This document shows positions 1 through 9,118 of a stretch of 64,000 bases of DNA, in pieces. Position 1 is the stretch's first letter. Every line of letters begins with the position of its first letter. The stretch lies in contig CAKRVL010000001.1 of assembly GCA_934408705.1 (NCBI GenBank), positions 1 to 64,000 of the forward strand. The letters run 5' to 3'. Below the pieces are notes generated by a model, which did not search any database, was not told the DNA's origin, and worked only from the letters and a program-made list of their open reading frames with translations. Source of the DNA: an uncultured Blautia sp. (lineage in GTDB: Bacteria; Bacillota; Clostridia; Lachnospirales; Lachnospiraceae). A program made the position numbers and the translations under genes.

Positions 1-834
1 TCGACAATTATTACAGCAATTATCTTTCTTACAGGTCTGTCCTTGCTGCTGTACCCGACAGTAAGTAATTTCTGGAACTCGAAGCATCAGACGCAGGCAG
101 TTGCAGAGTACTCAGACCGCATCGAAAGGATGGGAACACAGGAGAAGAAGCAGGCTTTGGAGCAGGCAGCGCAATATAACCAGACGTTGGTTTCGGATGC
201 AGGGCGCTTTAATCCGTCAAAGGAGCAGGAGACTTTGTACAAAAGTCTTTTGAATGCAGACGGAACAGGAATGATGGGCTATATCACCATACCTGAAATC
301 AAATGTAAGCTTGCCCTCTACCATACGGTGGATGACTCCGTCCTGCAGGTAGGCATCGGTCATATGGAAGGTTCCAGTTTACCGGTAGGAGGTACCGGAA
401 CGCACTGTGTTCTTTCCGGGCACAGAGGACTTCCAAGTGCGAAGCTTTTTACGGATCTTGATAAACTGCAGAAGGGAGATGTTTTTCTCCTTCATATCTA
501 TGATCAGATTTATACATATGAAATCGATCAGATCCGTATCGTGGAGCCGGAGGATTATGGTCCGCTTGAAATCGAAGAGGATAAAGATCTGTGCACCCTT
601 CTTACCTGTACGCCGTACGGAATCAATACGCAGAGACTGCTGGTGCGGGGAAAGAGAATTGCGAACCGCGCAGGTGATGATTCCAGGATCACTTCGGATG
701 CCGCAAAAATGAATACAGCGGTTGTTGCAACATGTATCGCCATTCCATTGCTTGTTATCAGTTTTATTGCAGTGGATATATCGACCAGGCGTTCCAGAAA
801 GAAGAGCAAGAAAAAAAGTAACCATACGAAATAG
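1..834 (+). CDS. class C sortase (pilin polymerase), 5' end outside window
   Basis: The reading frame is open at the left edge, so 277 C-terminal residues are visible and the start codon lies upstream. The protein begins within a hydrophobic N-terminal segment, then has a sortase fold with the catalytic His in SGHRGLPSAK, Cys in TLLTCTPYGINT and Arg in RLLVRGKR. A second membrane segment near the C-terminus (VVATCIAIPLLVISF) is followed by a basic tail. Two membrane anchors and the TLLTCTPYG context are typical of class C sortases, which covalently polymerise pilin subunits outside the cell. The next gene encodes an LPQTG substrate, which supports the pilus role. Class assignment is from family knowledge; the specific pilin substrate is inferred. 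Confidence 0.88.
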   Translation, partial: STIITAIIFLTGLSLLLYPTVSNFWNSKHQTQAVAEYSDRIERMGTQEKKQALEQAAQYNQTLVSDAGRFNPSKEQETLYKSLLNADGTGMMGYITIPEIKCKLALYHTVDDSVLQVGIGHMEGSSLPVGGTGTHCVLSGHRGLPSAKLFTDLDKLQKGDVFLLHIYDQIYTYEIDQIRIVEPEDYGPLEIEEDKDLCTLLTCTPYGINTQRLLVRGKRIANRAGDDSRITSDAAKMNTAVVATCIAIPLLVISFIAVDISTRRSRKKSKKKSNHTK

Positions 835-861
835 AAACAGCCAGATCAGTGGGAGAAGAAG

Positions 862-1860
862 ATGGAGTATCGAAGGAAGAAAAACGGTCGCAGACAGGTC
901 AAAAACATAATGCTTATGCTGGCTTTTGTCGCTATCCTTGTGGGAATGATGACGGTGGTGCCGGTCCTGGCAGCAGATCAGACGAGAGGCAGTATTTCGC
1001 TTGAGTGCCCGGCAGAGGGGATGGAGCTTTCTCTGTACCGTGTGGCAGACTATGAAGACAGTTTTGCGCTGACAGGAAAATTTCAGAATTACCAGGTTTC
1101 CCTGGATCAGAAAGTAAAGGACAGCTGGAAGGGAACAGCGCGTACTCTTGCAGACTATATCGGACGTGACGGAATCGAGGCAGATGCGGTGACGAAGTCA
1201 GGAAGTGACAGAAGTGCACGTTTTGAGGATCTTTCGAGAGGGCTTTATCTTGTAAGCGGGAAGGAAATTGAGGTGCAGGAGAACGGAAAGATCAGAATCT
1301 ATACACCGCAGGCTTCTCTGGTCGCACTTCCGGATTCCGCACAGGAAAATCTGTATAACAGAGAGGTTTTTCTGAAATATGATGACAGGGAAAAGCAGGA
1401 AGCGTCCAGCACGAGGATTCATGTGCTGAAGGTATGGAAGCAGGATAGAGAGGAAAAACGTCCGGCTTCTGTGCAGGTTGAACTTCTTCAGACAGATTCA
1501 AAGGGAAAGACAACGGTTGTTGACAGGCAGATCCTGAATCAGGAGAACCAGTGGTCTTATACATGGGAAGATCTCTCCTCACAGGCAAGCTGGAGTGTGA
1601 CAGAGCGAAATGTGCCCTCCGGCTATACTGTAAGCACCAGCCAGCAGGGAAGTACGGTTGTGCTGACTAATACTGCAGAGGAGCCGGGAGAAGCTGGAGA
1701 CAGTGGAAATAATTCCGAAAATACAGGGCAGAAGCTTCCTCAGACGGGACAGCTCTGGTGGCCGGTTCCGTTTCTTATGCTGGTGGGTGCGATGTGTCTG
1801 CTGGCAGGTAAGGTACTGCGAAGATCTGGAGATGAAAAGAAGAAAAACGATGGGAGATAA
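862..1860 (+). CDS. LPXTG-anchored pilin-like surface protein with Cna_B domain
   Basis: 332 residues. There is an N-terminal signal peptide (basic start, hydrophobic core, PVLAADQ cleavage region). An N-terminal beta-rich region follows, then a Cna_B/SpaA-type domain at about residues 190-275 with the VTERNVPSGY signature; Lys in HVLKVWK and this Glu are plausible isopeptide partners. A Gly/Asn-rich linker leads to the sorting signal LPQTG (about residue 293), a hydrophobic segment and a basic tail. It lies between two sortase genes, 27 bp after the first, so it is very probably a minor or basal pilin attached by one of them. The major pilin is not in this window and may lie upstream. Confidence 0.85.
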   Translation: MEYRRKKNGRRQVKNIMLMLAFVAILVGMMTVVPVLAADQTRGSISLECPAEGMELSLYRVADYEDSFALTGKFQNYQVSLDQKVKDSWKGTARTLADYIGRDGIEADAVTKSGSDRSARFEDLSRGLYLVSGKEIEVQENGKIRIYTPQASLVALPDSAQENLYNREVFLKYDDREKQEASSTRIHVLKVWKQDREEKRPASVQVELLQTDSKGKTTVVDRQILNQENQWSYTWEDLSSQASWSVTERNVPSGYTVSTSQQGSTVVLTNTAEEPGEAGDSGNNSENTGQKLPQTGQLWWPVPFLMLVGAMCLLAGKVLRRSGDEKKKNDGR

Positions 1861-2527
1861 GAGAAAGAATCGACTTGGAAGATTTTTTACAGGGGCAGGG
1901 CTTATACTGATAGCATCGGCTACGCTGCTTCTGACGTATAACCTGTGGGATAACCGTCGTGCAGAGGAGAGTCAGGAGAAAATTCTGGCAGAATATCTGT
2001 CAGAAAACAAAAAAGCTTCAGAGGTTCCGTCAGATCCTGACGGCGAAGCGGCGAACAGTCAGAACATACCGGACTATCTGCTGGATCCGGATATGGAGAT
2101 GCCGGAATTTACACTGAGCAGTCTTGGTGATATATCATGTATCGGGATTCTGGAAATCCCGTCTCTTGATCTGAAATTACCAGTCATCAGCAGATGGAGT
2201 TACCCGGCTCTGAAGCTGTCACCCTGTCGTTATTCCGGGAGTGCGTACAAGGGAGATCTGGTGATCGCAGCTCATAATTATCAGTCTCATTTTGGAGGAC
2301 TTCGGACGCTTGCACCGGGAAACGAAGTGTTTTTTACAGATGCGGTGGGAAACAGATTTTCTTATTATGTGGCTGTGACGGAGGCACTGACTCCGTGGAG
2401 TGTGGCGGATATGACGAGCGGGGAGTGGCCGCTCAGTTTGTTTACCTGTACGCTGGACAGCCAGAACAGGGTGACAGTACGCTGTGAGTACAGCGAGGAA
2501 GATGCATTTCCCTCTTCAGGAGGATGA
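1850..2527 (+). CDS. second sortase-family transpeptidase
   Basis: About 225 residues from the ATG at 1850, which overlaps the end of the pilin gene; an in-frame ATG at 1832 is an alternative. An N-terminal membrane segment (FFTGAGLILIASATLLLTY) is followed by an acidic linker and a sortase core with His in VIAAHNYQSHFGG, Cys in LSLFTCTLDSQN and Arg in RVTVRCEY. There is no C-terminal membrane helix, unlike the upstream class C enzyme, so it may be the housekeeping-type or class B/D-like sortase that attaches the pilus to the wall. I could not assign the class securely. Its last 12 bases overlap the 3' end of the convergent AraC gene. Confidence 0.75.
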   Translation: MGDKRKNRLGRFFTGAGLILIASATLLLTYNLWDNRRAEESQEKILAEYLSENKKASEVPSDPDGEAANSQNIPDYLLDPDMEMPEFTLSSLGDISCIGILEIPSLDLKLPVISRWSYPALKLSPCRYSGSAYKGDLVIAAHNYQSHFGGLRTLAPGNEVFFTDAVGNRFSYYVAVTEALTPWSVADMTSGEWPLSLFTCTLDSQNRVTVRCEYSEEDAFPSSGG

Positions 2528-3373
2528 CTTTTTATACTCCGAAACAGTAACTTTATAATATTTTTTAAACGCAGTATGAAAATGGTTTGGATAAGAATAT
2601 CCTAACCGGGCAGAAATCTCAGAAATAGAAAGCTTATTTTCTTTTAAAAACGTAACTGCTGCTGCCATACGTGCCTCGGTTCTTTTCTGGAGAAAGTTTT
2701 GTCCATAACGGTTATACAGAATTCTGCTAGTCTGTCTGGTGCTGAGCCCCAGGCGGCGGGAAAGTTCCTTTAGTGTGATTGTATCATACTCAAGTAAGAA
2801 GCTGTCTTCAATCAGAATATAAGCCTTGACCAATGGAATGGGGATATAGGTTATGGCAGCATTTGAGTCAGGAGCATAGTTCCGCAGTATTTTTACCAAA
2901 AACTGCATGAAAAGACCACGTAACATTATTGTGGTAGCAGTTCCGGGAGAAGAAAGCTCCTCATAAATCTGTTCCAGTGTTGTCTGTAAATTGGCACAGT
3001 CTTTTCCGTACCAAAATGGGTAACGTAAAAATGGCTCTAACACATCTTTTTCAGAGGTGTTTCCTTTGGAGCCGTGTAATTCTTCAATTCTTAAATAAAT
3101 ACAATATTCATAGGTTGGATCATCGGGATCAGAATACTGCTGATGCTCAATATGAGGACCGGTGGTATAGAGAATATTGGGATATAATTCATAACGGCAC
3201 TGATTGCTGATCAAAGTTCCTTTTCCTTTTGGGATAAAGTGAATCTCATAACTGTTCGAACTGTGGGCGTGAGAAGGGGTATTCCACGTCTGACATTCAT
3301 ATGTGAATTTTAAAATATTTATCTGATAGTTTCCTATTACGAACATAATATATAAATTGTCATTTTTTATCAT
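2516..3373 (-). CDS. AraC family transcriptional regulator
   Basis: 285 residues on the minus strand, starting at an ATG preceded by a strong GGAGG site. The N-terminal part looks like a cupin ligand-binding domain (HAHSSNSYEIHFIPKGKG). The C-terminal 100 residues carry two helix-turn-helix motifs (LKELSRRLGLSTRQTSRIL and ISEISARLGYSYPNHFH). It is divergent from the amidohydrolase/dehydrogenase operon at 3552-6749, so it most likely activates that operon in response to a sugar-like ligand. The ligand is unknown. Confidence 0.9.
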   Translation of the reverse strand: MIKNDNLYIMFVIGNYQINILKFTYECQTWNTPSHAHSSNSYEIHFIPKGKGTLISNQCRYELYPNILYTTGPHIEHQQYSDPDDPTYEYCIYLRIEELHGSKGNTSEKDVLEPFLRYPFWYGKDCANLQTTLEQIYEELSSPGTATTIMLRGLFMQFLVKILRNYAPDSNAAITYIPIPLVKAYILIEDSFLLEYDTITLKELSRRLGLSTRQTSRILYNRYGQNFLQKRTEARMAAAVTFLKENKLSISEISARLGYSYPNHFHTAFKKYYKVTVSEYKKSSS

Positions 3374-3444
3374 GGAGAACCTCCCTCATAATAACTGCAT
3401 ATGTCAGCTGTACGGAATTTTTATAGTAAAAAGTACGCTAAAAG

Positions 3445-3507
3445 GACATGGATACCATTGGAATGTCTGCTATTCATGTATCATTATCGTACAACAACTT
3501 TTATAAT
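3445..3507 (+). promoter_or_regulatory. divergent promoter region with inverted repeat and -10 box
   Basis: The gap between the AraC gene and the amidohydrolase gene holds an inverted repeat GACAT (3445-3449) / ATGTC (3463-3467) and a good -10 TATAAT (3502-3507). There is no convincing -35, as expected for an activator-dependent promoter. The repeat is a candidate AraC-type operator; this is inference. Confidence 0.35.
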
Positions 3508-3551
3508 GAAATCAAGAAAAAAATAAGAAAAACTTAAAAAGGAGGATGCTT

Positions 3552-4430
3552 ATGGTAATTGATGCACACCTGCATTTATGGGATAAACAGCTTGGGCGTG
3601 TTGGGGAAAAACCGGTAGTTGCATTAAATGACGGAAAAAGTGATTTCGGTGGTGAAATCCGTCAGATGATGCCACCATATATGCTGGATGGAAGAAATAC
3701 GGTTGAGATGCTGATCTCAAATATGAATTATGCAAGAGTCAGTGGATGCGTGGTTACACAGGAGTACATAGATGGAAATCAGGATACTTATTTATTAGAG
3801 TGCCGGAAAAAGTATCCCACAAGAATAAAAATCTGCTGTCTCTATGAGGAAAAAGAAATCTCTGACAAATGGATTGAACAATTTGATGGCATTAAAATTT
3901 GTGCAGGAAGATTAAAAGATCAGAATCTGTTACATCATAAGGAGATTTTTGAAAAAGCAGCCAGATTAAAGAAATTTATTTCAATTGATATGGCAGAGGG
4001 AGACTCTCAGACGGCTGCAATGGAACAGCTGATTGAAGCATATCCAGATCTTCGCATTGCCATTGGACATTTTGGAATGGTTACGGTGGACGGCTGGGAA
4101 AAGCAAATTGCACTTGCAAGGCATGAACATGTTTATATTGAAAGCGGTGGAATTACCTGGTTGTTCCACAAAGAGTTTTACCCATATCCTTCAGCGGTGA
4201 AAGCAATCCGTAAAGCCATTGATATTTGCGGAATCGACAAATTAATGTGGGGAAGCGATTATCCACGCACAATGACAGCAATCACATATGATATGAGTAA
4301 GGATTTTATAGAAAAAACAACTGAATTATCAGAGGAAGAAAAGAAAAAACTCCTAGGTGAAAACGCAAAATCATTTTATGGTTTTGGCGACCTGGAAATC
4401 CCTGAAAAAATAATAAATATGGTGGAATAA
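3552..4430 (+). CDS. amidohydrolase-family (TIM-barrel) hydrolase, possible lactonase
   Basis: 292 residues. The ATG at 3552 is preferred over that at 3546 because GGAGG (3541-3545) directly abuts the latter. The N-terminal metal motif is DAHLHLWD, and later metal or active-site positions include IGHFGM and WGSDYPR near the end, as in the amidohydrolase_2 family (COG3618-like). This family includes sugar-lactone hydrolases and decarboxylases. Two dehydrogenases follow immediately, so hydrolysis of a lactone made by a sugar or polyol dehydrogenase is an attractive role, but the substrate cannot be read from the sequence. First gene of a likely three-gene operon. Confidence 0.78.
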   Translation: MVIDAHLHLWDKQLGRVGEKPVVALNDGKSDFGGEIRQMMPPYMLDGRNTVEMLISNMNYARVSGCVVTQEYIDGNQDTYLLECRKKYPTRIKICCLYEEKEISDKWIEQFDGIKICAGRLKDQNLLHHKEIFEKAARLKKFISIDMAEGDSQTAAMEQLIEAYPDLRIAIGHFGMVTVDGWEKQIALARHEHVYIESGGITWLFHKEFYPYPSAVKAIRKAIDICGIDKLMWGSDYPRTMTAITYDMSKDFIEKTTELSEEEKKKLLGENAKSFYGFGDLEIPEKIINMVE

Positions 4431-4444
4431 GAAGGAGGAAAGAC

Positions 4445-5650
4445 ATGATCGTAAAAGGTACCTATTTTCAGAACAGCGAACAGAATCCATTAGTATATGG
4501 AGATGTGGAAATTCACAATGTTCCAAGAAGAAGATTAAGAGGCGAGGATGAGAAGGACGGAATTATCGCAGAAAGCGTTTTGGTTGGATTTTGCGGAACA
4601 GATTTTACACTTATGAATATGGGACGCGAGGGAAATTTAAAGCATAAATTTCCGGAAGGCTGTAACAGATTGATCAATGGTCATGAAGGAGTTGTATGGG
4701 TTCCGGATGAAAACCGTTTTGCCATTGTGTTGATCCGCGGCGGAAATAGCTATGATCCTACGCGTTATACAGAAGAAGAAACCTATTTTGAGTACGGCTG
4801 CGATCAGGCGGATGGATTATTTTCAGATAAAAATTATTATAATCCGGATATGCTGTTAAAAATACCGGATGGGTACGTGAAGGATGGAAAAATATCACTT
4901 TCATTATGTAAAAAACTTGTATTTAGTGATCCTTATGCCTGTATGATTTTCCAGAGAGAACGAATGGAGGATTTAGGTGAAGCACAGAATTTCAGAGTAA
5001 AAATGGCTCAATATAAATGCACCGAGGCGAAAGCGCGGGAAATTGCCAGAAAAGAAACCTTTGACAGAGTATGTATTTTTGGCCTTGGAACAACTGGCAT
5101 GTTTATTGGGGATCTGATTCATCAACGATATCCGGATGCAAAGATTGTTTTTGTGGCAAGAAGCGAAGAAAGCAGCCCGAAGGTTTCATTTGCTCTGAAA
5201 CAGGCAGGTGCATCTTATGTGAGAAGTGCGTTTGATACAAATGAAGAGCTTGCAGATGCGATTAAGAAAAAATTGGGCGGCACAGCAACCGTATTTATCG
5301 GTTCCAGTGGGGCTGCGATTGAGCATGAAATTGCATTCCGCTATGGCGTGTTAGGCTGTAATGGAATGTATAACTCCTTCTCTCTGGGACCGGAAATTAC
5401 ATTTGATACAATGCCATTTGGATTTAAAAATCAGGTGATCTTTGGTTCTATCAATTTCCGTCAGGATCACATGGAAGAGGCAATCCGGATTCTTCAGAAT
5501 AGCTGCTATGATGAGATCGTAGAATTAATTGATAAGGACGAATTTACAGCAGATCCAATTGATGCATATGAAAATAAAATATATGCCAAAGGGGCACCGA
5601 TGAAAACAGCAGTCATCTGGAATGAAAAGTATGTTGATAAGACTCGTTGA
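4445..5650 (+). CDS. medium-chain (glucose dehydrogenase-like) oxidoreductase
   Basis: 401 residues, 14 bp after the amidohydrolase with a GGAGG site. The N-terminal GroES-like part has FCGTDFTLMNMG (catalytic-zinc Cys position) and NGHEGVVWV (His-Glu zinc motif). The Rossmann nucleotide-binding motif is FGLGTTGMFIGD. The layout resembles glucose/aldose 1-dehydrogenase-type members of the medium-chain reductase family. It lacks an obvious four-Cys structural zinc loop. The likely activity is NAD(P)-dependent oxidation of a sugar or derivative; the substrate is unknown. Confidence 0.75.
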   Translation: MIVKGTYFQNSEQNPLVYGDVEIHNVPRRRLRGEDEKDGIIAESVLVGFCGTDFTLMNMGREGNLKHKFPEGCNRLINGHEGVVWVPDENRFAIVLIRGGNSYDPTRYTEEETYFEYGCDQADGLFSDKNYYNPDMLLKIPDGYVKDGKISLSLCKKLVFSDPYACMIFQRERMEDLGEAQNFRVKMAQYKCTEAKAREIARKETFDRVCIFGLGTTGMFIGDLIHQRYPDAKIVFVARSEESSPKVSFALKQAGASYVRSAFDTNEELADAIKKKLGGTATVFIGSSGAAIEHEIAFRYGVLGCNGMYNSFSLGPEITFDTMPFGFKNQVIFGSINFRQDHMEEAIRILQNSCYDEIVELIDKDEFTADPIDAYENKIYAKGAPMKTAVIWNEKYVDKTR

Positions 5651-5684
5651 GGAAAACTGTTTGCAAGGTAAGGAGAAAATAAAA

Positions 5685-6749
5685 ATGAAGGTAATTACGA
5701 TTTTAGAGCCGGGAAAAGTTACAGTTACAGAAAAAGAGGTGCCAGTGGTAAAAGAAGGGGAAGCGTTATTAAAGCTTCTGTATGGAGGAATTTGCGGCAG
5801 TGACTTGGGAACTTATCGTGGAACCTTTGCATATGCAAGCTATCCAAGAATTCCAGGACATGAATTTTCTGCACAAATTGTAGAGATTGGAGAAAATGAC
5901 AGAGGTTTAAAACCAGGAATGATCGTAACCTGTAACCCATATTTTAACTGTCGAACATGTTATTCCTGTGAGAGAGGACTGGTAAACTGCTGTGAAACCA
6001 ATGAAACTATGGGTGCACAGAGAGATGGCGCATTTGCTGAATACATAACAATGCCCATTGAACGTATTTATGATGGAATGGGCTTAAATCCAAGGCAGCT
6101 TGCCTTGATCGAGCCATTTTGTATCAGCTATCACGGAGTATCCAGGGCAGACATAAAAAAAGGAGATAAGGTACTTGTCATTGGTGCGGGAACCATTGGT
6201 GTTCTGGCTGCTGTTGCTGCAAAAGCAAAAGGCGGAGAAGTATACATTGTAGATATTGCAGAAGAAAAGCTTCAATATGCATATAAAACATTCGGTTTTT
6301 CAGGAATGATTAAAAATGACAGTGAAGAAAGCTTTATGAGCAGCGTAAACCAGATTACAGGAGAACATCATGGCTTCGATGTCTGCATAGAAGCAGTCGG
6401 CCTTCCGTCCACATTCCAGAATTGTATTGATGCTGCAGCTTATGGCGGTCGTATTGTTTTGATCGGAGTGGGAAAGAAAAACCTGGATTTCAACTTTACA
6501 CTGATCCAGAAGAAAGAGTTAAGTATTTTTGGCTCCAGAAATGCCTTGAAAGCAGATTTCAAAGAGCTGATTGAATTGGTAAAATGCGGAGGCATCGACC
6601 TGGAAAAAATAGTAATGAATCCAGGCGCAGCAGATGCTGCAAAAAAATCAGAATATGAATTGGAGGAAGCTGCAGCAGCATTTGACGAGTTCAGCAGATA
6701 TGGTGGCAGCAAGTTAAAGGTTCTTATTCATTTTTCAGATCCGTCATGA
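5685..6749 (+). CDS. zinc-dependent alcohol/polyol dehydrogenase
   Basis: 354 residues starting at the ATG at 5685, which has AAGGAG nine bases upstream. Canonical zinc-type medium-chain dehydrogenase: catalytic zinc ligands in GGICGSDLG and PGHEFSAQIVEIG, structural zinc cysteines in CRTCYSCERGLVNCC, and NAD(P) motif VIGAGTIGVLA. It resembles sorbitol/L-threonine dehydrogenase-type enzymes. It ends the amidohydrolase-dehydrogenase-dehydrogenase operon; the two dehydrogenases probably act at different steps on the same substrate. Confidence 0.82.
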   Translation: MKVITILEPGKVTVTEKEVPVVKEGEALLKLLYGGICGSDLGTYRGTFAYASYPRIPGHEFSAQIVEIGENDRGLKPGMIVTCNPYFNCRTCYSCERGLVNCCETNETMGAQRDGAFAEYITMPIERIYDGMGLNPRQLALIEPFCISYHGVSRADIKKGDKVLVIGAGTIGVLAAVAAKAKGGEVYIVDIAEEKLQYAYKTFGFSGMIKNDSEESFMSSVNQITGEHHGFDVCIEAVGLPSTFQNCIDAAAYGGRIVLIGVGKKNLDFNFTLIQKKELSIFGSRNALKADFKELIELVKCGGIDLEKIVMNPGAADAAKKSEYELEEAAAAFDEFSRYGGSKLKVLIHFSDPS

Positions 6750-6850
6750 TCTGGTGTCCTCCAAATAAAGGTTGCCAAACATTTCTATGCCAGTTATAAT
6801 AAATTAGCAACAGAAAATCGACAAAACCAAAGAATAAGGAGGAATTTCCA

Positions 6851-7840
6851 ATGAATGTTACCGAAATCAGACGTCCGGCTGATATGGAAAGAATTACAAC
6901 ACCAGAACTTGCACAGGCTTTTATTGAAGAGCAGGTTGCATTAATCAAAGAGCAGGTGGGAGATAAGAAAGTTCTTCTTGCACTTTCAGGTGGAGTGGAT
7001 TCATCTGTTGTTGCAGCACTTTTAATCAGAGCAATTGGTCAGCAGTTAGTATGTGTTCATGTTAATCATGGTCTGCTTCGTAAGGGAGAGCCAGAGCAGG
7101 TAGTTGAAGTGTTCCGCAACCAGATGAATGCAAATCTTGTTTACGTGGATGCCACAGATCGTTTCCTTAATAAACTGGCAGGAGTAGAAGATCCTGAAAC
7201 AAAGAGAAAAATTATCGGTGGAGAATTCATCGAAGTCTTTGCTGAAGAAGCAAGAAAGCTTGAAGGAATTGAATTCTTAGCACAGGGTACTATCTGGCCG
7301 GATATTCTTGAGTCAGAAGAAGGCATTAAGGCACATCACAATGCCGGCGGACTTCCGGAGGATATGGATTTTGAACTTGTAGAGCCAGTCAGAATTCTTT
7401 TCAAGGATGAGGTTCGTGTTGTTGGTGACGAGCTTGGCCTGCCTCACGGTATGGTTTATCGTCAGCCATTCCCGGGACCGGGACTTGGTGTTCGCTGTCC
7501 GGGAGCTATCACCCGTGATCGTCTGGAAGCAGTGCGTGAGTCTGATGCGATTCTTCGTGAAGAATTTGAGAAGAACGGACTTGAAGGGAAAATCTGGCAG
7601 TACTTCACTGTTGTTCCGGACTTCAGATCTACTGGAATCAAAGATGGAAAACGTGCTTTCGAGTGGTGCTGTATTGTTCGTGCAGTATGTACGACTGATG
7701 TTATGACAGCAACTGTTGCCGAGATCCCACATGAACTGATGGTTCATATTACAGACCGTATTACACATGAAGTTGCGGGAATTAACCGTGTACTTTATGA
7801 TTTCACACCGAAGCCAACCGGAACTGTGGAATTCGAATAA
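6851..7840 (+). CDS. guaA: GMP synthase ATP-pyrophosphatase subunit (no glutaminase domain)
   Basis: 329 residues with a strong GGAGGA site before the ATG, so this is the true start. It holds the ATP-pyrophosphatase P-loop (LALSGGVDSS, about residues 41-50), the XMP-region motif VYRQPFPGPGLGVRCPG and the C-terminal dimerisation domain ending GTVEFE. The class I glutamine amidotransferase domain (about 200 residues) of usual bacterial GuaA is absent. Overall this is the two-subunit arrangement known from archaea (GuaAb). Either a separate glutaminase gene lies elsewhere or the enzyme uses free ammonia. It forms GMP from XMP. No guanine riboswitch is visible in the 100-bp leader. Confidence 0.88.
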   Translation: MNVTEIRRPADMERITTPELAQAFIEEQVALIKEQVGDKKVLLALSGGVDSSVVAALLIRAIGQQLVCVHVNHGLLRKGEPEQVVEVFRNQMNANLVYVDATDRFLNKLAGVEDPETKRKIIGGEFIEVFAEEARKLEGIEFLAQGTIWPDILESEEGIKAHHNAGGLPEDMDFELVEPVRILFKDEVRVVGDELGLPHGMVYRQPFPGPGLGVRCPGAITRDRLEAVRESDAILREEFEKNGLEGKIWQYFTVVPDFRSTGIKDGKRAFEWCCIVRAVCTTDVMTATVAEIPHELMVHITDRITHEVAGINRVLYDFTPKPTGTVEFE

Positions 7841-7852
7841 AGAAGCGAAATA

Positions 7853-8839
7853 ATGAAGAAAAAAATTTGTAAGTTGTTGGCAGTAGTATTGCTTTTTTTC
7901 TCAGGAACTATGGAGATTGGCTGGCGCTTTTTTAACATGGTGGTCTGCTGCAAAAGAGGGGAAAGAAAAAAGGAAAGAAAGAAATGGTTTGAATTATCCC
8001 ATATCCGGGATAATCACCCCAGAAACGGATATGCAAAGGAATATGAGGAGAGCAGGGCATGGTGTGAGGCGCAGAAGATGCAGGACTGCTATATCCAGAG
8101 TGTGGATGGATTAAAACTCCACGGATTCTATCTGCCTGCAGAGAATGCAAAGCGGTTTGTTATCTTAAGCCATGGCTACCGGAGCAGCAGATTTGGTTCC
8201 CTGTCATTTATGGCAAAATATCTCCATGAGCATCAGTGTAATCTTCTGTTTATGGAACAGCGCTGCTGTGGAGAAAGTGAAGGGAAATATATCACCTTTG
8301 GAGCAAAAGAGAAATGGGATGTGCAGCGTTGGGCAATTTATGTGTCCGAGAGAAATAAGGAGAAGCTTCCAATCTATCTGTATGGGCAGTCTATGGGAGC
8401 AGCCGCTGTACTGATGGCATCCGGATACAGGCTTCCGTCAGAAGTGAAGGGACTGATCGCAGACTGTGGTTTTCAGTCTATGGAAAGGCAGATGCGGGAT
8501 ATGGCTGACAACTGGTTCCATCTGCATTATATCCCTGTGCTTTTAAAGGAAATGGACTGTCTGTGTCACCTTATTGCCGGATTTCATATGAAAGATGCGG
8601 ATACCACAGAAGCAATGAAAAGGAATACAAGACCTGTTCTTTTCTTTCATGGAGAGAAGGATACCTATGTGTATCCGAATAATTCATTCCAGAACTATAT
8701 GCTGTGCAGAGCACCAAAGGAGCTGGTCATTGTACCGGGGGCAAGGCATCTGTGCAGTGCCTATGCAGATCCGGAACTGTATCAGCGTACAGTGATGGAG
8801 TTTTTTGAGAAATATGATGGCAGTAATTCTGAAAAATAA
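7853..8839 (+). CDS. alpha/beta hydrolase with N-terminal membrane anchor
   Basis: 328 residues, 12 bp after guaA. The N-terminal hydrophobic stretch LLAVVLLFFSGTM suggests a signal anchor. The fold is alpha/beta hydrolase: oxyanion region SHGYRSSRFG, nucleophile elbow YGQSMGAA, acid in FFHGEKDTYV and His in PGARHLCS. It resembles BEM46/YqkD-like serine hydrolases. The substrate is not predictable. A strong terminator follows. Confidence 0.85.
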   Translation: MKKKICKLLAVVLLFFSGTMEIGWRFFNMVVCCKRGERKKERKKWFELSHIRDNHPRNGYAKEYEESRAWCEAQKMQDCYIQSVDGLKLHGFYLPAENAKRFVILSHGYRSSRFGSLSFMAKYLHEHQCNLLFMEQRCCGESEGKYITFGAKEKWDVQRWAIYVSERNKEKLPIYLYGQSMGAAAVLMASGYRLPSEVKGLIADCGFQSMERQMRDMADNWFHLHYIPVLLKEMDCLCHLIAGFHMKDADTTEAMKRNTRPVLFFHGEKDTYVYPNNSFQNYMLCRAPKELVIVPGARHLCSAYADPELYQRTVMEFFEKYDGSNSEK

Positions 8840-8866
8840 TGTGACTGTTTTCCATCGCCAAAGGGC

Positions 8867-8925
8867 TGACCGGGACTTATCAGATACGTTTTGTTAAATG
8901 TATGATAAGTCCCGGTCAATTTTAT
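8867..8925 (+). terminator. perfect 16-bp hairpin terminator
   Basis: TGACCGGGACTTATCA (8867-8882) pairs perfectly with 8903-8918 across a 20-nt loop and is followed by a T-rich stretch. It closes the guaA-hydrolase unit. Confidence 0.8.
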
Positions 8926-8950
8926 GTAAAGTGTTCATTAAGTCCTGAGG

Positions 8951-9068
8951 GTACTGGTATTTGGGAAAAATCTGTGCTATTTTTTGTCACGTAATAAAAA
9001 AGTAATGTTGTAGCTGCCAGTACATTATTTTTGAAATAACTGTGGGCTACTGAACAAGTATGTAATGT
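8951..9068 (+). promoter_or_regulatory. leader of the condensation-domain operon with inverted repeats
   Basis: Two nested inverted repeats are visible: GTACTGG (8951-8957)/CCAGTAC (9017-9023) and AGTAATGT (9001-9008)/ACATTATT (9022-9029). A further TGTAATGT lies at 9061-9068. These may be binding sites for the TetR regulator encoded at 12375-12953, but no promoter with good spacing was found, so the assignment is tentative. Confidence 0.3.
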
Positions 9069-9118
9069 TTTTGTACCCGGGAAAAGAGAAAAAACGGGTG
9101 ATGGAGGTTAAATAAAGT

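Noticed and set aside
379-825. Minus-strand ORFs antisense to the sortase
   Set aside because: They are shadows of a well supported gene with catalytic motifs on the plus strand.
6750-6850. Guanine riboswitch before the GMP synthase gene
   Set aside because: The 100-bp leader shows no purine aptamer-like loops, only spacer and a ribosome binding site.
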